This document shows, piece by piece, positions 35,214-43,850 of a stretch of 64,000 nt of DNA. This DNA comes from Candidatus Bathyarchaeota archaeon (GTDB lineage: Archaea; Thermoproteota; Bathyarchaeia; Bathyarchaeales; Bathycorpusculaceae). Each line of letters starts with the position of its first letter. Position 1 is the stretch's first letter. The position numbers were made by a program, and so were the translations under genes. The notes under the pieces are model-generated. The model saw nothing but the letters and a program-made list of their open reading frames with translations, ran no database searches and was not told the origin of the DNA. Location: contig JAOZHY010000028.1 in the NCBI GenBank assembly GCA_026014595.1, positions 62,001-126,000 of the forward strand. The letters run 5' to 3'.

Positions 35214-35918
35214 ATGGATATAGAGAAACTGACAAAAATATCAATCTTCACAGCCTTAGTTTTCGTAGCCACATTTATCATAAGAGTCCCAATAGCCGCC
35301 ACAGGAGGATACTTCAACCTCGGCGACAGCGCAATCTACGTTGCCGCATTGTTGTTCGGTCCACTTGTCGGCGGAATAGTCGGAGGAATAGGTGCGGCAA
35401 TCGCCGACATCATTGGCTACCCAATTTTTGTCCCCGGTACCCTAATCATAAAACTCTGCGAAGGAGTAGTAACTGGCTATGCAGGGAACAAGCTCCGTTC
35501 GCGAACCAAGAGCGTTGTTTTGTGGAAAGCTTTGTCAGTCGTGTTAGGCGTGGGTCTGGGAGCCGCCACCTACTATATTGGCACGAATTACATGGCGGTA
35601 TTTGGAAACGCGCAGTTAGACCAGGTGATGTGGGCTGCCGTGGCGCTGTTCTTGGGCGCCTTCATCATCCTCCTGGGCTTCATGCCTCAGACTCAGACAA
35701 GCTGGCAGACCACCAGCATCATCCTGGGAGGCGCAACCATGGTGGCGGGCTACTTCATCTACGAGAATCTTCTCGCCGCACTCATCCCAGCCTTGGGAAT
35801 CTTTGCAATCGGAGAAATCCCAGCCAACATCGGTCAGATGCTTGTAGGGATGACGATTGCGTTGCCGGTGCTTAGGGCGGTGCAGAGGATACTGCCTCCT
35901 GAGCAAAGAGGACTGTAA
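35214..35918 (+). CDS. ECF transporter S component (substrate-binding membrane subunit)
   Basis: The 234-residue membrane protein has about six helices and the S-component look: TALVFVATFIIRVPIAATGGYFNLGDSAIYVAALLFGPLVGGIVGGIGAAIADIIG at the N-terminus, with the short cytoplasmic ALFGP-like turn. S components bind a vitamin or metal ligand and dock on a shared EcfAAT module, which is not in the window. The ligand is unknown. It is preceded by its own palindrome-bearing promoter. Confidence 0.85.
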   Translation: MDIEKLTKISIFTALVFVATFIIRVPIAATGGYFNLGDSAIYVAALLFGPLVGGIVGGIGAAIADIIGYPIFVPGTLIIKLCEGVVTGYAGNKLRSRTKSVVLWKALSVVLGVGLGAATYYIGTNYMAVFGNAQLDQVMWAAVALFLGAFIILLGFMPQTQTSWQTTSIILGGATMVAGYFIYENLLAALIPALGIFAIGEIPANIGQMLVGMTIALPVLRAVQRILPPEQRGL

Positions 35919-35968
35919 CCGATAAATTCAACAAGCAAGCAGTCTATTCACTGCTGGAGGAAACGAAA

Positions 35969-36979
35969 ATGTCGCGGTTGCCGCCTGGAAAAATTCCAAT
36001 AGACATCCTCAAAGAAGTCGTTTTTAAAAACCTCGGCGCTGAGCGCAAAGAAGTAACCGTTGGCCCGCGGGCTGGAATTGACGGCGCCGTTTTAGACTTC
36101 GGAGAAAAATCAGCGATTGTTTCAATGGACCCTATCACAGGGGCGGTTGAGCGAATTGGCTGGCTCGCCGTGAACGTAAACGCGAATGACATCGCCACCT
36201 TTGGTGTTGAACCCGCATTCCTCTTTTCATGTATGCTGCTTCCTGAGGGCGCGGACAAGAAACTTGTCGAAGTCATAAGCACTCAGATGAGCGCGGCGGC
36301 AAAGGGGTTGGGCGTAGCCATCGTGGGCGGGCACTGCGAATCCACGCCAGGTTTAGTCAACCCGATAGTCGTGTGCTGTATTATGGGCTTAACTGAAAAG
36401 GGCTGTTACGTGACCGCTGGCGGCGCGAAAAAAGGCGACAAGCTCATCTTAACCAAAAGCGCGGGCATAGAGGGAACGGCAATCTTGGCGACTGACAAAG
36501 AGAAAGAACTCCAGAGAACAATTAGCGCTTCAGGGCTTAGGAACGCCAAAAGTTTCTGGAACCAGATAAGCGTTGTCAAAGACGCCTTAACCGCGTGCCG
36601 AACGGGCGGCGTGCACGCGATGCATGACCCCACGGAAGGCGGTGTAGCTGGCGGAATCCACGAAATCGCAGATGCCTCAAACCTCGGCGTAAAAGTCTAT
36701 GAAGAAGCAATCAGCGTGCAGCCTGAAACCGCAGAGATTTGCCGCCACTTTAAGATTGACCCCTTGCAGTTGATAAGCTCAGGCGCCCTGCTCATTTCCG
36801 CCGAACCGCAACGCGCAGACGAGATAGTTAGTAACCTAAAGCTTCATGGGATTCAAGCCTCGGTTATCGGCGAGTTCTTGGAAAACGCAGATGAACGAGT
36901 GCTAATACGCAGAGGTGGCGGAGTGGAGGTTTTGCCGCGCCCTGTCTCGGATAATCTTTGGACTGCGTTAATGCGATGA
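35969..36979 (+). CDS. AIR-synthase-related protein (PurM/HypE/ThiL superfamily)
   Basis: The 336-residue protein has the two-domain PurM fold: GPRAGIDGAVLDFG and SMDPITGAVERIGWLAVNVNANDIATFGVEPAF for ATP binding, VGGHCESTPG, and MHDPTEGGVAGGIHEIADAS in the second domain. It resembles HypE in the core. It lacks the C-terminal PRIC tail HypE needs for CN-ligand synthesis, so it is not a genuine HypE. The exact reaction, an ATP-dependent activation or dehydration, is not known. Its end overlaps the convergent glycosyltransferase by 12 bases. Confidence 0.88.
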   Translation: MSRLPPGKIPIDILKEVVFKNLGAERKEVTVGPRAGIDGAVLDFGEKSAIVSMDPITGAVERIGWLAVNVNANDIATFGVEPAFLFSCMLLPEGADKKLVEVISTQMSAAAKGLGVAIVGGHCESTPGLVNPIVVCCIMGLTEKGCYVTAGGAKKGDKLILTKSAGIEGTAILATDKEKELQRTISASGLRNAKSFWNQISVVKDALTACRTGGVHAMHDPTEGGVAGGIHEIADASNLGVKVYEEAISVQPETAEICRHFKIDPLQLISSGALLISAEPQRADEIVSNLKLHGIQASVIGEFLENADERVLIRRGGGVEVLPRPVSDNLWTALMR

Positions 36980-37723
36980 GAACGCTTTGGCGCCCTGGAG
37001 AGCGAACTGGACGAACCAGTAGAACATGAAAAACGGGTAATAAAACATGTACTCAACCATATGCGAATAAAGTAGTCCGCAGCGGAATTCGACGATGGCT
37101 TGGGACACGCCGTTTTGAAGGCTCCAGTTTCCAGGCGCCTTAAAATGTAAGCAGTAAATGTCGTCGCCTATGACGGTTTTGTATCCTCGCCCTTTAATCC
37201 AGTTGATGATGTAGCTGTCTTCGTAAGCGTGCAGTTCCTCAGGAATCTCGATGCCCTGCACCGCATCGCGGCGGATGAGCGTGTCGTGCATTCCGCCTCT
37301 GAGACCGAAACACTGCCTCGCGATTAGACTCTGGAATTTTATGATGCGCTTGTCCTTGACGTTGGGGATGACATCTATGTTTACTCCCCAGACAGCGCCC
37401 ACATCCTTGTCCACATACTTCAAGGCGTTTTTGTACCAGTCGCGGCTGAGGACGACATCGCTGTCAACAAACATGAACAGGTCGGTGGTCACTTGTGCAA
37501 TGCCTCTCTGCCGCGCTTTGGCTCTTGACCCGTCTACCTTCAGGATTTTGACGTTGCCAAACTCCTGTTTGACACGGTTCACGATTTTCATGGTGCCATC
37601 GTTTGAAAAGCCATCTACAACTATGAGCTGATTGACGGGCACGCTCTCAAAAATTGAGGCTAAACACTTGTCAAGCAGGTGTTCACTGTTCTTTGTGAGC
37701 AACACAACATCGATTGCCTGCAT
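36968..37723 (-). CDS. Glycosyltransferase family 2
   Basis: The 251-residue GT-A enzyme has VVLLTKNSEHLLDKCLASIFE, VVDGFSNDGT and the metal-binding DSD in FMFVDSDVVLSRDWY. The C-terminus has one hydrophobic segment (YMFYYPFFMFYWFVQFAL), so it is probably at the membrane. It is paralogous to the next minus-strand gene (37827-38564) over the whole catalytic domain. Targets such as S-layer N-glycans or lipids are plausible but not shown. Confidence 0.9.
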   Translation of the reverse strand: MQAIDVVLLTKNSEHLLDKCLASIFESVPVNQLIVVDGFSNDGTMKIVNRVKQEFGNVKILKVDGSRAKARQRGIAQVTTDLFMFVDSDVVLSRDWYKNALKYVDKDVGAVWGVNIDVIPNVKDKRIIKFQSLIARQCFGLRGGMHDTLIRRDAVQGIEIPEELHAYEDSYIINWIKGRGYKTVIGDDIYCLHFKAPGNWSLQNGVSQAIVEFRCGLLYSHMVEYMFYYPFFMFYWFVQFALQGAKAFSSH

Positions 37724-37826
37724 TCATGGTCTCCTCAGCGTTTCCGCCTTAAACCTAAGCCCTATAAGTGCATGATATTCCGATAGTATATAAAAATGTG
37801 AACCCTTTCACGGAAGGCACGCGGAG

Positions 37827-38564
37827 CTAAGCCCCATTTTTCCTATTTGAAAGCAGCTGATACATAGAGTAGACTGTGTAAAAGCCGTAAGCAAGAATCA
37901 GTTTCCCAATCAAACTGGGGCTACCGCACCTGATGGCGTCCGCGATTATGCTCAAGCTACCCTTCAGAGTCCAGACAGTCTCAGGCCGGAAGTGGATACA
38001 GTACGGGTCGTAGCAGGGAACGCACCTGTAGCCTTTCTTGTTTATCCAGTCTTTGATGTAAGCGTCCTCGAAAACGTGCAGGTCCACGGGAATTTTGATG
38101 TCTTTAACCAATTCCGTGCGCACCAAAGTGTCATGAGTCCCGCCACGTAACTCGAAGATTTTGCGGGTTATCCAAAGGAACATTTTCAGCGTTGCCTGGT
38201 TCCTGATGGTTGACCAGACCTCGATTCCCCAGACCGCGCCCACATCCTTGTCCACGTACCGCTGGGCTTTTCGGTACCAGTCCCTGCAAAGAACCACGTC
38301 GCTGTCAACGAACATAAACCACTCCGTTTCAACGTTCTCGATGCCTTTCTGCCGAGCGGTGGCTCTGGTCCCGCGGTCACTGATGACTCTTACGTTGTGG
38401 AATTTCTCGTCAAAACGACGCAGGATGCTTAGCGTCCCGTCCACGGAACCGCCGTCTACCACTATTAATTGCCCAACAGGAACGTTCTGATAGACCGAGG
38501 TGAGACACCTTTCGAGAACTTCCTCGCTGTTCTTCGTCAGCAACACTACATCCACAGGATACAT
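37827..38564 (-). CDS. Glycosyltransferase family 2 (paralogue)
   Basis: The 245-residue enzyme has VVLLTKNSEEVLERCLTSVYQNVPVGQLIVVDGGSVDGT and FMFVDSDVVLCRDWY, closely parallel to the gene at 36968-37723. Both share AVWGIE/AVWGVN and LRGGTHDTL/LRGGMHDTL. A tandem duplication is likely. It ends 103 bases before the start of that gene and may be co-transcribed with it. Confidence 0.9.
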   Translation of the reverse strand: MYPVDVVLLTKNSEEVLERCLTSVYQNVPVGQLIVVDGGSVDGTLSILRRFDEKFHNVRVISDRGTRATARQKGIENVETEWFMFVDSDVVLCRDWYRKAQRYVDKDVGAVWGIEVWSTIRNQATLKMFLWITRKIFELRGGTHDTLVRTELVKDIKIPVDLHVFEDAYIKDWINKKGYRCVPCYDPYCIHFRPETVWTLKGSLSIIADAIRCGSPSLIGKLILAYGFYTVYSMYQLLSNRKNGA

Positions 38565-38748
38565 CGTCTCTTTACACTATCTCCTTACCAATATCTCTTA
38601 GCTTTCGTCGATAACCTTTTTTGGCGGCTGAAGCGTTCCCGCGCGCACTGTAAACTGAATCGTCCGTTCCATGCAGACATCGCTGTATGGTTTTTATATT
38701 CCTAATCTAAAATACTTTAGTATCAACGAATGGCTCGTGGAAGACTAA

Positions 38749-39822
38749 TTGACTTCAAGCATCAAGAAAGCCGCCGCCGTCGCAGCGCGTTCGCTTCTTC
38801 CTCGCAAACCTCATCACGCCCAGTGGATGATAACGAGGAGATGCAACTACCGCTGCCGCGGCTGCAACGTCTGGAAGGAACAGGACCAGCGAGAGCTACC
38901 CACAGAAGACGTGAAGAAGGGACTAGACATTCTCAAAGACCTCGGCATCGCAGAAATCGTGCTCTCCGGCGGAGACCCGCTCCTAAGGGAGGACGCAGAG
39001 GAGATTATCGAACATGCCTCAAAGCTTTTCGTAACCACCGTTTACGACAACGGCAGCATGGCAGCCAAAAAAATCGAGGCTCTGCGGAACGTGGATTTCG
39101 TGGCGATCTCAATAGACAGCTTGGACCCAGACAAGAACGACTACATGAAGGGGGTTCCGGGCGCGTGGAAGACAGCCGTAGAAACCGTGGAGACGCTGCA
39201 CAACGAAGGCATAAACGTCGCCGTGACGCCCACCATCTCCCAGATGAACCTTCACGAAATCGTGGACATCACTAACCACTTCTCCCAGAAAGGAATCCCG
39301 CTCTGGTATTGCCTCTACTCTTTCGACATGATGAGCGACGCTAACCAGCTTTTCCGAATCGGCAAGATGAACGACGAGTTCGTGATAACGGATAATCAAG
39401 CGATGGCTAAGCTCTGCGATACCCTGAAAGAGATGAAGAAGAAGGACAGGAACATCCTGATAACGAACAAGTTGCTGAACGCCATCAAAAACCTGTACCT
39501 AAACGACAAAAGAACTTGGAACTGCCGCGCGCTAGACAACTTCCTCGTCGTGGACCATCTGGGAAGAATCTCAGGGTGCCACATCCACAAGTTTGCATCC
39601 TCAATTTTCGACCTGCCGAAAATATGGAAAAGCCCCGAGTTTAATTCGCTACGCAAAACTTACCGAGAATGCAAACAGTGCACTTATTTATGCTACATTT
39701 TCTATTCGCTTCACGGAAGCCCTTACGGCAACTTGACACTGGCGCGGGACCAGTGGAAAAACGCGAGGTTTCTCTTAAAGAAAAACAACTCTAAACCTCT
39801 AAACTCGGCAAAACCTCAATGA
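38749..39822 (+). CDS. Radical SAM protein with SPASM-like C-terminus
   Basis: The 357-residue enzyme has the radical SAM cluster motif CNYRCRGC near residue 32, GG-box VLSGGDPLL and a C-terminal cysteine-rich part (CRALDNF, GCHIH, CKQCTYLCYIFY) that could hold an auxiliary cluster. It resembles the HpnH/MoaA-like radical SAM proteins of unknown substrate. The start is TTG 38749, downstream of TATA-like TTTTTATATTCC (38691-38702). The ATG at 38730 opens another frame and is not coding. It lies among glycosyltransferases, suggesting a cell-surface or lipid modification. Confidence 0.85.
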   Translation: MTSSIKKAAAVAARSLLPRKPHHAQWMITRRCNYRCRGCNVWKEQDQRELPTEDVKKGLDILKDLGIAEIVLSGGDPLLREDAEEIIEHASKLFVTTVYDNGSMAAKKIEALRNVDFVAISIDSLDPDKNDYMKGVPGAWKTAVETVETLHNEGINVAVTPTISQMNLHEIVDITNHFSQKGIPLWYCLYSFDMMSDANQLFRIGKMNDEFVITDNQAMAKLCDTLKEMKKKDRNILITNKLLNAIKNLYLNDKRTWNCRALDNFLVVDHLGRISGCHIHKFASSIFDLPKIWKSPEFNSLRKTYRECKQCTYLCYIFYSLHGSPYGNLTLARDQWKNARFLLKKNNSKPLNSAKPQ

Positions 39823-40081
39823 CCTGTGCGATTGACTGGATAAGCGAGTGATCGAAAGCCTGTTCCTCCTCAACGCTTATAATATTCAGCTTTGGGATTA
39901 TGCGTGGCATGGGCGTTTGCACTTGGGGAATTTCAGCCATTATGACCCTTGGACCCTTATCCTTGGGTTTTTTCAGTTCAATGATGGTGGGCAAAAACAC
40001 GGCAAGGATAAGCATGGGGGTTGCCACGATTAACAGAATAATCGCAGTCAGATTCGGAATCATACACAATCTTTCGAGCAT
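39791..40081 (-). CDS. Small membrane protein, unknown function
   Basis: The 96-residue protein has one N-terminal membrane helix (LTAIILLIVATPMLILAVFLP) followed by a basic, proline-rich soluble tail. I do not recognise it. It starts 6 bases after the processive glycosyltransferase stop on the same strand, so it is probably in that operon. Its 3' end overlaps the convergent radical SAM gene by 32 bases. Confidence 0.6.
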   Translation of the reverse strand: MLERLCMIPNLTAIILLIVATPMLILAVFLPTIIELKKPKDKGPRVIMAEIPQVQTPMPRIIPKLNIISVEEEQAFDHSLIQSIAQVIEVLPSLEV

Positions 40082-40087
40082 TATGGC

Positions 40088-41371
40088 TCAGTTCATAATA
40101 TAACGATTTCTGTCGCCAAAATGCTGCGTCTTCGCCCAGTTGACCTGTTTTTTACCAAGCATTTTTGCAGCAAAAAGATCCAGTAACGCTTTTGTGCATA
40201 TGAGAATATTATACATGTACGCCAAAAACAAGAGTGGAATCAAAAATTGGATTCGAGTTCTGCCGTCTAAGTAAGCGCCTATCCCGATTTCAAAAAACGG
40301 CGCAAAATTTCCTGCCAAACTGTAAAAAGACACAGGCACAAAAAGCCACAGCACGCTAAAAAATTGTGAGGCTCCATAGAGAACCAGTGAAACACCAACA
40401 AGGAAAGCAACCAGAGTAACAACGGGCACGAAATACATGTTTAGAAGAAGCAAGCCGTCGATTTTCTCCTTCAAATTCAGTTTTCGGCTCCTTAAGACGC
40501 TGAAGGCATGTTTGAAGCACACCTGCATGTGCCCTCGTGCCCATCTGTGCCTTTGACGCCAGTAAGCCTTCCAGCCATCCACGGCTTCTTCGTAGCATTC
40601 AGCGTCGCCTGCATAGCGGATTTTGTAGCCAGCAAGGTAAAGCGTGAACGTCAAGTCCGTGTCCTCAGTCAACATCGACTCATCAAAACCCCCGAACTTC
40701 TCCACAATGCTTCGCCTGAAGCCCCCGACCGTTCCGCCGAACTGCGGAATTAAGCCTAACTGTTCGCGTGCTTCTTGGTCAACGCGGTAGCCGCCAATCC
40801 TCTCCAGCGTCACAAGCCGAGTTACAACGTTTTGCGCTTCGTTCAAGACCACAGGTCGCCCCTGAACCGCGCCGACAGCAGGGTCAACAAATTCTTTCAC
40901 AAGCTTTTCCACGATGTCCTTCTGCGGATAATAGTCCGCGTCAAAGCAAAGCACGATTTCCCCAGCGGCACGTTTCAAACCAGCGTTCAGGGCTGCCGCC
41001 TTGCCTTTGCCGCCTGTTTTTTGGTCTCGGTGAAGCACCTCGATGACCCTGTGGCGTTTTGCGAATTCTTCGGCGATCTGTCCAGTGCTGTCGGATGATG
41101 CATCATCGATAACTACGACTTGCATTTTGTCGTGTGGATAGGTCAGCTGGGTCATTCGCTGGAGCAAGCGCCCAACGACTAGTTCCTCATCGCGTGCTGG
41201 AATAAGAATGGACACCGTGGGTTCATAATTTACTGCCAAAACGGCTTTGGGTTTTGCGGTTTTTTTGTCTTTTCTTAAAACAGCAACTGTGAAAATGTAG
41301 TGGCGAACGAGGTAGGTTACGATGAGCAAGGTGCAGAACAAGAAGATAATTTCCAGCGCTTCGATAATCAA
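40088..41371 (-). CDS. Processive family 2 glycosyltransferase (cellulose/hyaluronan-synthase-like)
   Basis: The 427-residue membrane enzyme has one N-terminal helix, the catalytic domain with VSILIPARDEE, VIDDASSD, CFDADYY (DxD), LTEDTDLT (TED) and QRHRWARGH (QxxRW), and three or four C-terminal helices. These motifs mark synthases that polymerise and extrude polysaccharide. The TTG start at 41371 overlaps the upstream gene's TGA. It is flanked by small membrane proteins that may be accessory subunits. Confidence 0.92.
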   Translation of the reverse strand: MIIEALEIIFLFCTLLIVTYLVRHYIFTVAVLRKDKKTAKPKAVLAVNYEPTVSILIPARDEELVVGRLLQRMTQLTYPHDKMQVVVIDDASSDSTGQIAEEFAKRHRVIEVLHRDQKTGGKGKAAALNAGLKRAAGEIVLCFDADYYPQKDIVEKLVKEFVDPAVGAVQGRPVVLNEAQNVVTRLVTLERIGGYRVDQEAREQLGLIPQFGGTVGGFRRSIVEKFGGFDESMLTEDTDLTFTLYLAGYKIRYAGDAECYEEAVDGWKAYWRQRHRWARGHMQVCFKHAFSVLRSRKLNLKEKIDGLLLLNMYFVPVVTLVAFLVGVSLVLYGASQFFSVLWLFVPVSFYSLAGNFAPFFEIGIGAYLDGRTRIQFLIPLLFLAYMYNILICTKALLDLFAAKMLGKKQVNWAKTQHFGDRNRYIMN

Positions 41372-41757
41372 GCTTTAGCCTCTGTTCCAGCGTTTGCTTG
41401 AGGCGTAAGAACCGCCAGACTCAACGACCAGAAAGACACAACCCACGTGAAATTCAGAAACGGAAAGAAAATCGCGTAAATGCTATTGAATCCGTCTCCA
41501 AAAACCGAGGTTCCTACAGCGGAGACAGAACAGAAAACATAACTCCAAAACAGACCGATGATGTTGCCCAACGCTAGCAAGAACAGTTTCTTGTTAACCG
41601 CTCCCTTCAGCTGGAATATGAGTGATGTGAAGAGCAGGTTGAAGATGAGGAGCGTGATTGTAGATTCTATGTTAATCAGTCGGAAGGATGCTATCAGGCA
41701 CAGCACGATTGCTTCCACAAAGGATACAGAAACCCAGCGATTGTTTCCGAATTGCAT
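41368..41757 (-). CDS. Small polytopic membrane protein, unknown function
   Basis: The 129-residue protein with four hydrophobic segments ends in an Ala/Gly tail and is translationally coupled (TTGA overlap) to the processive glycosyltransferase. No family is recognised. The coupling suggests a role in polysaccharide synthesis or export. Confidence 0.65.
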   Translation of the reverse strand: MQFGNNRWVSVSFVEAIVLCLIASFRLINIESTITLLIFNLLFTSLIFQLKGAVNKKLFLLALGNIIGLFWSYVFCSVSAVGTSVFGDGFNSIYAIFFPFLNFTWVVSFWSLSLAVLTPQANAGTEAKA

Positions 41758-41879
41758 TTTACTGTCCCCGCTCCTTTTTCCTATGACAGAGGTGCAGAAA
41801 ACTACTATAGAGTTGAATTGCAGTTTTAAAATTTGTGCAAACCGAAAACAGGTTGAAAACTTGATTTTTTATGCGGAAG

Positions 41880-42494
41880 TTACAGGCTTTGATTGTTAAG
41901 TATTAATTTGTCCAGAACCATGCAGAGAACCTGAAAAACTTCGTCAGCGCTTAAATTGTCAGTGTCCAAAACCAAATCGAACGGCTCAAAATCCTCGCCC
42001 AGAGTGAAACCGTAAAGCTTCTTGTAGATGGCTTTGGTTCTTGCTTCCTTTTCTTTCAACACTTCCAAGGCTTCTTTGACGGTGAGCCTGTCTCTTCGGG
42101 CGATTCTTTCCGCTCTTTTTTCCACTGAAGCCGCCAACCATATTTTGAAGCCTGTCTTAAGCAGCCAAGGCATCGTCCAACTGTCCAAGAGAACGTTTCC
42201 TTGCTGCGCGTACTCCAGAAGTTTGTCGTCCACAGCCTTGTCGAATTTCAGATCTTTTTCTCTTTTCTCTAGAAAACGGAGTCCTTCAGGGCTTTCCCAC
42301 CAGCCGCGGCTTGACGCGTCATAGCCTTCCTCTGCCGCCAAGGTTTTGAGAGCGTCTCCGCCTGAGTAATAGTTGAGATGGTATTTTTTGGCAAGTTTCT
42401 TTGCCAATGTGCTCTTTCCAGTGCCTGCCAGTCCAGAGATGCAGACTACAAGCTTTTTTTCGGTGGCGCTCTCCGTTTTTTTGTTCCTGCTCAT
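41880..42494 (-). CDS. cmk: Cytidylate kinase, archaeal type
   Basis: The 204-residue kinase phosphorylates CMP/dCMP. The P-loop is SGLAGTGKST near residue 20. Next come the nucleoside-binding YYSGGDALKTLA, SWTMPWLLKTGFKIWLAAS, the RDRLTVKEA lid and LVLDTDNLSADEV. In many archaea cmk follows the DUF106 gene within the secY-adk region, and here it does so too, 26 bases downstream. Confidence 0.88.
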   Translation of the reverse strand: MSRNKKTESATEKKLVVCISGLAGTGKSTLAKKLAKKYHLNYYSGGDALKTLAAEEGYDASSRGWWESPEGLRFLEKREKDLKFDKAVDDKLLEYAQQGNVLLDSWTMPWLLKTGFKIWLAASVEKRAERIARRDRLTVKEALEVLKEKEARTKAIYKKLYGFTLGEDFEPFDLVLDTDNLSADEVFQVLCMVLDKLILNNQSL

Positions 42495-42520
42495 CGCGCT
42501 ACCTCAACCGCACCGCCATT

Positions 42521-42985
42521 CTATTCTATCGGTGTTATGCCCATGAATTTGGTGATTAGTGTTCCGAAGGCGAAAGAGCAAATCAGGTACCAGTAGAACA
42601 CGGGTATACCGCCGATTCCTGGCACGATTGCAACTGCGTTTGCGCCGTATACTGGAGTTAGGAAGAGATACCAGATCAGCAGATAGACGAAGCCGATTGG
42701 GAAAAGCAGCAGCTGAGGTCTCGACATCTTCATCTGCATGCGCTGTATCTGAGCATCTTTTTTCTTCAGTTTCTCAATCATTTTCTTGTCGTTCGCACGC
42801 AGGGCCTGCATCTTTTGCGCGTTGTGCTCCGCGATTTCCGCCCGCATTGTCTTGTATTCTTCCCAGCCAACCATGCGGCTGATCAATAAGCGGTTGATTG
42901 TCATGTTGATTAACGAAACGGCAACCGTTATGAGCATAACCACTATTGTTGAAACTGGCATGACGGAGATATCTATGGCTGACAT
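42521..42985 (-). CDS. DUF106 / YidC-like (Ylp1) membrane protein, EMC3-related
   Basis: The 154-residue protein has three membrane segments (residues ~12-30, 90-112, 125-145) separated by a charged coiled coil (AEIAEHNAQKMQALRANDKKMIEKLKKKDAQIQRMQMKMSRPQ), the layout of archaeal YidC-like proteins of the Oxa1 superfamily. It probably helps insert membrane proteins at the ribosome. It lies in front of cmk; secY and adk are not in the window. Confidence 0.9.
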   Translation of the reverse strand: MSAIDISVMPVSTIVVMLITVAVSLINMTINRLLISRMVGWEEYKTMRAEIAEHNAQKMQALRANDKKMIEKLKKKDAQIQRMQMKMSRPQLLLFPIGFVYLLIWYLFLTPVYGANAVAIVPGIGGIPVFYWYLICSFAFGTLITKFMGITPIE

Positions 42986-43106
42986 TGCACTGTGATCCTT
43001 CGCAATTCGTGTGCGTGCGTTAGCCTATTTGGTTTCTTGTTAATAACCATTTTTGCTCCTTTCCTAACACATTAAAGTGGTCCTTCGGCAAAAATGAATT
43101 GACCAA

Positions 43107-43193
43107 ATGAGAGTTCGCTGGACCTCCAGTTCGCAAATTAAGGAAGAAATAAAAAAACTTCAGGCTGAACGCCAAGCTTATCCACTATATTAG
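43107..43193 (+). CDS. Possible 28-residue small protein
   Basis: In the 247-base gap between DUF106 and cobY an ATG at 43107 opens a short frame ending at TAG 43191-43193. The product is charged and helical (SQIKEEIKKLQAERQAY). No strong ribosome-binding site is seen. It could be a small protein, a gene remnant or chance. Confidence 0.2.
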   Translation: MRVRWTSSSQIKEEIKKLQAERQAYPLY

Positions 43194-43232
43194 ATAGAGG
43201 GACTATAGACTGCACCGAGCAACTAATTCCAC

Positions 43233-43850
43233 TCAGCAGGCTTTGCGCATGATTTTTTCGGCAGTCGCCAAGTCCTTTTGCGTGTTAATATTCAACAAAA
43301 CCTCAACTTCCTCGGTTATGATTGCAGCCGTGTCAATTTTTCCTTTATCACGAATCCGTGCACCGTTAATTATGTTGACTCCGGAAACAGCGTACCACAC
43401 GCCCTTGTGCTCATCCGTGGACGACACGGAAAGTTCAAGCTTTTCACGTGTTTCTATCGGAACAAAAACAGCCAGCGCATCCTTTCCGCTTTCCGCGAAA
43501 GCATCAATAACTTTGTCGAGAAATTTTCCAGTTAAAGCAGGTAGGTCGCAGGGAACAATCAGAACCGGCCGCAGCAACTCGGTTTCGAGGATAGCTTGCA
43601 CCAAGTCATCATGGTAGCCCATGCCGTCAGTGCGGATAACCCGCAAACCTTCTTTCAGGCATTTTGCTTCGGTTTCAGGAGCGTTCCCGCTTGTTACAAC
43701 ATAGAACTCTGAAATCCGTTTCGCCGATTTAACCGCATCCACAACCCAGTCAATGAGGGGCTTACCCAAAAACGGCAGCAGAGGCTTCTCAACCGACAAC
43801 TCCATCCGCGTCCCTTTGCCGCCAGCCATAATCAACGCAGGAACCTTCAC
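43233..43850 (-). CDS. cobY: Adenosylcobinamide-phosphate guanylyltransferase CobY
   Basis: The 205-residue archaeal enzyme transfers GMP from GTP to adenosylcobinamide phosphate, replacing bacterial CobU. It has the nucleotidyltransferase motif MAGGKGTRMELSVEKPLLPFLGKPLIDWV, VIVPCDLPAL with the metal Asp, and a short C-terminus. Its start overlaps the end of cobS by four bases. The pair performs the final nucleotide-loop steps that follow CbiZ-type salvage. Confidence 0.93.
   Translation of the reverse strand: MKVPALIMAGGKGTRMELSVEKPLLPFLGKPLIDWVVDAVKSAKRISEFYVVTSGNAPETEAKCLKEGLRVIRTDGMGYHDDLVQAILETELLRPVLIVPCDLPALTGKFLDKVIDAFAESGKDALAVFVPIETREKLELSVSSTDEHKGVWYAVSGVNIINGARIRDKGKIDTAAIITEEVEVLLNINTQKDLATAEKIMRKAC

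Noticed and set aside
35969-36979. Calling this gene hypE
   Set aside because: The C-terminal PRIC motif needed for carbamoyl transfer is missing, and no hyp or hydrogenase genes are present.
38730-39275. Arg/His/Glu-rich frame beginning at ATG 38730
   Set aside because: It overlaps the radical SAM gene in another frame and has unnatural composition; the radical SAM motifs are in the TTG 38749 frame.
43014-43232. Strong case for a small coding gene in the cobY/DUF106 gap
   Set aside because: Only a 28-codon frame without a ribosome-binding site; kept as a low-confidence entry.
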